Positions 59,703-64,000 of a DNA stretch of 64,000 nt are shown here, one piece after another; the stretch's first letter is position 1; each line of letters starts with the position of its first letter. The position numbers and the translations under genes are program-made. The notes beneath the pieces were generated by a model. The model was not told the origin of the DNA. It searched no databases and was given only the letters and a program-made list of their open reading frames with translations. This stretch comes from Dyella ginsengisoli LA-4 (GTDB taxonomy: Bacteria > Pseudomonadota > Gammaproteobacteria > Xanthomonadales > Rhodanobacteraceae), in NCBI RefSeq assembly GCF_000334915.1, contig NZ_AMSF01000016.1, positions 186,001-250,000 on the forward strand, written 5' to 3'.

Positions 59703-60461
59703 ATGTCCAGCTGGATTCCGCTCTGGTTGCACAAGCTCGGCTCGCCGCCGACCTTCTACCGCTTCGCCGGCAAGCTGCGTCCGTGGATGCTCGCTCTTGC
59801 CATCGTGCTGGGTCTCGTCGCGCTCTACGGCGGCCTGGTGCTCGCCCCGCCGGATTACCAGCAGGGTGACGACTACCGCATCATCTTCGTGCACGTGCCC
59901 AGTGCCTGGATGGGCCTGTTCATCTACGGCGTGATGGCCGTCTCGGCGTTCATCGCGCTGGTCTGGCGGATCAAGCTGGCCGAGGTGGTGGCGATGGAGT
60001 CTGCACCGATCGGCGCGGCCTTCACCCTGATCACCCTGGTCACCGGCTCGCTGTGGGGCGTGCGCATGTGGGGCACGTGGTGGACCTGGGATGCGCGACT
60101 GACTTCCGAACTGGTACTGCTGTTCCTGTACCTGGGCGTGATCGGGCTGTATCACGCCTTCGAAGATCGTCGCCAGGGCGCCCGCGCCGCCGCCTTCCTT
60201 GCCCTGATCGGCATCATCAACGTACCGATCGTGCATTTCTCGGTGAACTGGTGGAACACCCTGCACCAGGGTTCCACGGTGCGCCTGTTCGGCCCGTCGA
60301 CCATGACCGACTCGATGATCTGGCCGCTGCTGACGATGATGGTCGCGACCAAGTGCTACTACGTGTTCAGCCTGTGCTCGCGCGTGCGCGCCGACCTGCT
60401 GGCACTGGAAGGCGGCAAGGACTGGGTGCGCCAGATCGCCGCGGGAGAAAGCGCCCGATGA
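59703..60461 (+). CDS. ccmC: Haem exporter protein CcmC
   Basis: 252 residues, six helices. The tryptophan-rich WWD haem-binding motif reads GVRMWGTWWTWDARLTSEL, flanked by the histidines in IIFVHVPSAWMG and IVHFSVNWWNTLHQGST. CcmC loads haem on CcmE in the periplasm. It overlaps ccmD by 4 nt (ATGA). Confidence 0.96.
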   Translation: MSSWIPLWLHKLGSPPTFYRFAGKLRPWMLALAIVLGLVALYGGLVLAPPDYQQGDDYRIIFVHVPSAWMGLFIYGVMAVSAFIALVWRIKLAEVVAMESAPIGAAFTLITLVTGSLWGVRMWGTWWTWDARLTSELVLLFLYLGVIGLYHAFEDRRQGARAAAFLALIGIINVPIVHFSVNWWNTLHQGSTVRLFGPSTMTDSMIWPLLTMMVATKCYYVFSLCSRVRADLLALEGGKDWVRQIAAGESAR

Positions 60462-60652
60462 ACCAGTTCCTCGCCATGGGCGGCTATGCCGTTTATGTGT
60501 GGCCGGCCTACGCAGTCTTCCTCGTCGTGCTGCTTGCCGATGCGCTGGCGCCGGTACTGCGCCGGCGCCGCGTGCTGCGCGAACTGCGCGGCCGCCTCGC
60601 ACGGCAGGCGGCGCGCCAGCAGCGCCACGCCGACACCCCTACCGACGCCTGA
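60458..60652 (+). CDS. ccmD: Haem exporter protein CcmD
   Basis: 64 residues: one membrane helix (about 9-29, GYAVYVWPAYAVFLVVLLAD) followed by an Arg-rich cytoplasmic tail. The GGYAxYVWPAY motif identifies CcmD, which helps release holo-CcmE from the CcmABC complex. It lies between ccmC and ccmE in the usual order. Confidence 0.92.
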   Translation: MNQFLAMGGYAVYVWPAYAVFLVVLLADALAPVLRRRRVLRELRGRLARQAARQQRHADTPTDA

Positions 60653-60679
60653 TCGCCCGCCATTCCCCGGACCGCATCC

Positions 60680-61156
60680 ATGAACCCCACCCGCAAGCGC
60701 CGGCTCATCATTGTCGTCATGGTCCTGATCGCCGCGGCGGTCGCCGGCGGCCTGACCGTGTTCGCCCTGCAGCAGAACATGAACTACCTGTTCACCCCCA
60801 GCCAGGTGCAGGAGGGCCAGGCCCGCAGCTACAAGACCTTCCGCCTCGGCGGCATGGTCAAGGAAGGCTCGATCCAGCGCTCCAGCGACTCGCTGAAGGT
60901 GACCTTCACCGTGGTCGACGCCGATGGCGCCATGCCGGTGGAATACACCGGCATCCTTCCCGACCTGTTCCGCGACAACCAGTCGGTGATCACCACCGGC
61001 CACATGGAAGACGGGCATTTCGTGGCGACCGAAGTGCTGGCCAAGCACGACGAGACCTACATGCCGAAGGAGCTGAAGGACGCCATGGCGAAGGCCCACA
61101 AGGGCCGCAAGGTCGCCGAGACCGGCGACCAGCCACCTGCCGCAACCAAACCCTGA
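60680..61156 (+). CDS. ccmE: Haem chaperone CcmE
   Basis: 158 residues. One N-terminal helix (about 9-29) anchors a periplasmic OB-fold domain. The haem-attaching histidine is H123 in [13 protein letters not shown], matching H130 of E. coli, with the nearby tyrosine that ligates haem. [11 protein letters not shown] and [15 protein letters not shown] are further conserved elements. It carries haem covalently to CcmF/H. Confidence 0.96.
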   Translation: MNPTRKRRLIIVVMVLIAAAVAGGLTVFALQQNMNYLFTPSQVQEGQARSYKTFRLGGMVKEGSIQRSSDSLKVTFTVVDADGAMPVEYTGILPDLFRDNQSVITTGHMEDGHFVATEVLAKHDETYMPKELKDAMAKAHKGRKVAETGDQPPAATKP

Positions 61157-61189
61157 GCGACCAACGCGCCCGCCACGACGGAACCCGCC

Positions 61190-63190
61190 ATGACTCCTGA
61201 ACTCGGCCAGCTCGCCCTCGTCCTCGCCCTGCTGCTGGCGCTGGCGCAAAGCATCCTCCCGCTGATCGGCGCCTGGCGCGGCAACCGCGCCCTGATCGCC
61301 ACCGCACGACCGGCCGCGGCCGGGCAGGCCGCCTTCGTGATCGTCGCCTTCGCCCTGCTGGTGTGGGCGTTCCTGCGCTTCGACTTCTCGGTCGCCTACG
61401 TCGCGGACAACTCCAACCTGGCGCTGCCCTGGTACTACCGCATCGCTGCGGTATGGGGCGCCCACGAGGGCTCGATGCTGCTGTGGGTGCTGATCCTCAA
61501 CCTGTGGACGCTCGCCGTCGCCGCGTTCAGCCGCAACCTGCCCGATGACTTCGTGGCAAGGGTGCTCGGCGTGCTTGGCCTGGTCTCGGTGGGCTTCCTC
61601 GCCTTCATCCTGTTCACCTCCAACCCGTTCGCCCGCCTGCTGCCGATGCCACCGGATGGCGGCGACCTGAACCCGGTGCTGCAGGACCCGGGCATGACCT
61701 TCCATCCGCCCGTGATCTACATGGGCTACGTCGGCTTCTCGGTGGCGTTCGCGTTCTCCATCGCCGCCCTGCTCGGTGGCGGGATGGAACAGGCGTGGGT
61801 GCGCTGGGCACGCTCGTGGACCAACATCGCCTGGGCCTTCCTCACCGCCGGCATCGTAGCCGGCAGCTGGTGGGCCTACGCCGAGCTGGGCTGGGGCGGC
61901 TGGTGGTTCTGGGATCCGGTGGAGAACGCCAGTTTCATGCCCTGGCTGGTCGGCACCGCACTGATCCACGCGCAGGCGGTCACGGAAAAGCGCGGCTCGC
62001 TGCGCGCCTGGACCATCCTGCTGTCGATCTTCGCCTTCTCGCTGTCGCTGCTCGGCACCTTCCTGGTGCGCTCGGGCGTGCTGACCTCGGTGCACGCCTT
62101 CGCCTCCGACCCGCGCCGTGGCCTGTTCATCCTGGGCTTCCTTGCGGTCGTGGTGGGTGGCTCGCTGCTGCTGTATGCGCTGCGTGCGCCGAAGGTCGCC
62201 GGTGGCAAGTCGTTCGCGGTGGTCTCGCGCGAGACGGCGGTGCTGGTCGGCAACCTGATGTTCACCGTGGCCGCGGCGATGGTGCTGCTGGGCACGCTGT
62301 TCCCGCTGATCGGCGATGCGTTCAACCTGGGCCGGATCTCGGTCGGACCGCCCTACTTCGGCTTCCTGTTCCCGCTGCTGATGGCGCCGGTGGTGCTGCT
62401 GCTGCCGTTCGGACCGTTCCTGCGCTGGGGCCGCGGCGAACCGGGCGTGATCGGCTCGATCGCGCTGCGCGCCGGCATCGCTGCCGTGGCCTGCGCGATC
62501 GTGGCGGCGTTCTTCGTCGACGGACGTACCCGCGCCCTGGTCGGCGTGGCCTCCGCCGTGTGGTGCGTGGTCGGCACCCTGCTCTATGTCTACAAGCGCT
62601 ACCGCGAGGCACCGGCCGGCCGGCGCTATCCGGCGGAGATGGCCGGCATGCTGCTGGCGCACTTCGGCGTCGGCATCTTCCTGGCCGGCGTGCTGCTGTC
62701 CGAGTCGCTCAGCGTCACCCGCGACGTGCGCATGGCGCCGGGCGACACCCAGACCATCGGCAGCTACAGCTTCCGCTTCGACGGGGTAAAGCAGACCAGC
62801 GGTCCGAACTGGAAGGGCAGCCAGGGTTCGATCACCGTATCCAGGGACGGCGCGGTGGTCGGCGTGATGCACCCGCAGAAGCGCACCTACACCCGCGAGC
62901 AGGTACAGACCGAGTCGGCGATCGACCCCGGGGTCACCCGCGATCTCTACGTCGCACTCGGCGAGCCGATGGATCCTAACCATCTCGACGGTCCCTGGGC
63001 CATGCGCCTGTATGTGAAGCCGTTCATCCGCTGGCTGTGGACCGGTGGCCTGTTCATGATGCTCGGCGGTTTCGTCGCCGCGGCGGATCGCCGTTTCCGC
63101 GCCAGACGCGTGGCCGAGCGTGAACGCCTCGCCCCGAATGCGGCGCCCGGCGGCGAGCGGCTGGCCACCGCACGGGAGTCGCATGCATGA
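61190..63190 (+). CDS. ccmF: Cytochrome c haem lyase subunit CcmF
   Basis: 666 residues, about 15 helices. The WWD motif is GWGGWWFWDPVENASFMPWL; conserved histidines occur in WGAHEGSMLLWVL, HPPVIYMGYVG and ALIHAQAVTEKRGS. A large periplasmic domain precedes the last helix. With CcmH it joins haem from CcmE to CXXCH of apocytochromes. The stop overlaps ccmG (ATGA). Confidence 0.97.
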   Translation: MTPELGQLALVLALLLALAQSILPLIGAWRGNRALIATARPAAAGQAAFVIVAFALLVWAFLRFDFSVAYVADNSNLALPWYYRIAAVWGAHEGSMLLWVLILNLWTLAVAAFSRNLPDDFVARVLGVLGLVSVGFLAFILFTSNPFARLLPMPPDGGDLNPVLQDPGMTFHPPVIYMGYVGFSVAFAFSIAALLGGGMEQAWVRWARSWTNIAWAFLTAGIVAGSWWAYAELGWGGWWFWDPVENASFMPWLVGTALIHAQAVTEKRGSLRAWTILLSIFAFSLSLLGTFLVRSGVLTSVHAFASDPRRGLFILGFLAVVVGGSLLLYALRAPKVAGGKSFAVVSRETAVLVGNLMFTVAAAMVLLGTLFPLIGDAFNLGRISVGPPYFGFLFPLLMAPVVLLLPFGPFLRWGRGEPGVIGSIALRAGIAAVACAIVAAFFVDGRTRALVGVASAVWCVVGTLLYVYKRYREAPAGRRYPAEMAGMLLAHFGVGIFLAGVLLSESLSVTRDVRMAPGDTQTIGSYSFRFDGVKQTSGPNWKGSQGSITVSRDGAVVGVMHPQKRTYTREQVQTESAIDPGVTRDLYVALGEPMDPNHLDGPWAMRLYVKPFIRWLWTGGLFMMLGGFVAAADRRFRARRVAERERLAPNAAPGGERLATARESHA

Positions 63191-63729
63191 GCCGGCTGAT
63201 CCCGTTCTTCGCCTTCCTTGCCCTGTGCGGCCTGTTCGGCTTCGGCATCTGGTGGAACAGCCACCACGACCAGACCGCGATCCCGTCCCCGCTGATCGAC
63301 AAACCGGCGCCCGAGTTCGCCCTGCCGGAGCTGTACGACCCGTCCAAGGTGGTCACCAAGAAGGACCTGCTGGGCAAGCCCTACCTGCTCAACGTGTTCG
63401 CCAGCTGGTGCGTGGAATGCGCAGTGGAGCATCCGCTGCTCGAGGCCGAAGGACCGAGCCTGGGCGTCGAGCTGGTGGGCTACAACTACAAGGACCAGCC
63501 CGACGACGCCAAGGCCTGGCTGGCCCAACACGGCAACCCGTACCAGGTGCTGATGGCCGACGTCAGCGGCCAAACCGCGATCGACTTCGGCGTCTACGCG
63601 GCACCGGAGACCTTCCTCATCGATGCCAGGGGCGTGATCCGCTACAAGCGCATCGGACCGTTCACCCCCGAGGTGATCGAGAAGGAACTCAAGCCGGCGA
63701 TTGCCGCGCTGGCCAGGGAGTCGCGATGA
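63187..63729 (+). CDS. ccmG: Thiol:disulfide interchange protein CcmG (DsbE)
   Basis: 180 residues. An N-terminal helix (about 5-23) anchors a periplasmic thioredoxin fold with active site ASWCVECAVEHP (C75 and C78) and the cis-proline loop VYAAPETFLID. It reduces the cysteines of apocytochrome c or CcmH before haem ligation. It overlaps both neighbours by 4 nt. Confidence 0.96.
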   Translation: MSRLIPFFAFLALCGLFGFGIWWNSHHDQTAIPSPLIDKPAPEFALPELYDPSKVVTKKDLLGKPYLLNVFASWCVECAVEHPLLEAEGPSLGVELVGYNYKDQPDDAKAWLAQHGNPYQVLMADVSGQTAIDFGVYAAPETFLIDARGVIRYKRIGPFTPEVIEKELKPAIAALARESR

Positions 63730-64000
63730 AGCGCCTGGCCCTGCTGCTGGCCATCGGCCTGCTGTTGTTCACCGGACTCGCCGGCGCGCAGGCGATCGAG
63801 CCGATGCCGTTCAAGGACCACGCGCAGGAGCTGCGATTCCAGCACCTGACCGCGCAACTGCGTTGCCCGATGTGCCAGAACGAGACCCTGGCCGACTCCA
63901 ACGCGCCGATCGCCCGCGATCTGCGGCATGAAGTGTTCCGCCTGATGCAGGAAGGCCGCACCGACGACCAGATCAAGCAATTCCTGGTCGCCCGCTATTC
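63726..64000 (+). CDS. ccmH: Cytochrome c-type biogenesis protein CcmH (3' end outside window)
   Basis: The first 91 residues are present. A signal peptide or anchor (about 4-22) precedes the redox motif LTAQLRCPMCQNETLADSN (C47 and C50) and the three-helix bundle characteristic of CcmH. It interacts with the CXXCH motif of apocytochrome c. Whether a CcmI-like TPR part is fused or separate cannot be seen. Confidence 0.93.
   Translation, partial: MKRLALLLAIGLLLFTGLAGAQAIEPMPFKDHAQELRFQHLTAQLRCPMCQNETLADSNAPIARDLRHEVFRLMQEGRTDDQIKQFLVARY

Overview
The window is GC-rich, densely packed housekeeping chromosome of a gammaproteobacterium in the order Xanthomonadales (Lysobacterales), most likely family Rhodanobacteraceae (Rhodanobacter/Dyella/Frateuria-like). 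The assignment is an inference from gene order and protein character: sdhCDAB-sdhE-ygfX followed by lolC-lolD, exbB-exbD-msbA-lpxK, a TrpR-related regulator in front of an uninterrupted his operon, bacterial kynurenine-pathway genes (kmo, haaO), an mtnBDC methionine-salvage cluster and a complete ccm locus. No rRNA, tRNA, insertion sequence, prophage or CRISPR array was seen.

Layout. 1-369: 3' part of an Smr-domain gene (+). 379-8636 (-): a tight run pyrG-kdsA-(membrane protein)-eno-ftsB-ispD-ispF-mgtE-truD (CTP, Kdo, glycolysis, divisome, isoprenoid precursors, Mg2+ entry, tRNA pseudouridine). 8877-12835 (-): cyoABCD, a bo3-type quinol oxidase, divergent from an aminopeptidase P gene. 12973-18114 (+): pepP-like, parE, a secreted fasciclin protein and haaO. 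18119-18724 (-): a Nudix hydrolase. 18851-21881 (+): two related APC amino-acid permeases separated by a strong terminator. 21882-22281: a 400-nt gap holding terminators and a candidate structured RNA. 22282-22611 (-): a Tat-exported HiPIP. 22779-25758 (+): mtnB-mtnD-mtnC and a C13-family peptidase. 25765-33189 (-): nine genes, TrpR-like regulator-hisGDCBHAF-IE, most overlapping by 1-7 nt.

33329-37188 (-): exbB-exbD-msbA-lpxK (envelope energisation, lipid A export and 4'-phosphorylation). 37291-39609 (-): comEC. 39737-46244 (-): SdhAF4-like factor-sdhC-sdhD-sdhA-sdhB-sdhE-ygfX-lolC-lolD, i.e. complex II with its assembly factors, then lipoprotein release. 46349-47161 (+): ygfZ. 47599-49187: a small SleB-type hydrolase (+) converging on two glycine-zipper lipoprotein genes (-). 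49367-50146 (+): tatD. 50231-55027 (+): MarR-type regulator, TolC-type lipoprotein, emrA and emrB, a complete tripartite efflux operon. 55117-56473 (+): phaR and acetoacetyl-CoA reductase (PHB metabolism). 56534-58343 (+): kmo and a DUF3293 protein. 58386-64000 (+): ccmABCDEFG and the start of ccmH (System I cytochrome c maturation).

Functionally the window is mostly respiration (cyo, sdh, ccm, HiPIP), envelope biogenesis (kdsA, lpxK, msbA, lolCD, ftsB) and core biosynthesis (his, pyrG, isoprenoids, kynurenine-derived NAD precursors, methionine salvage). I did not find a convincing wholly new system. The most interesting signals lie between genes: a possible small RNA at 22043-22256, a 14-bp palindrome present twice (22760 and 48083), and palindromic operator candidates in front of the his, emr, phaR and cyo/pepP genes.
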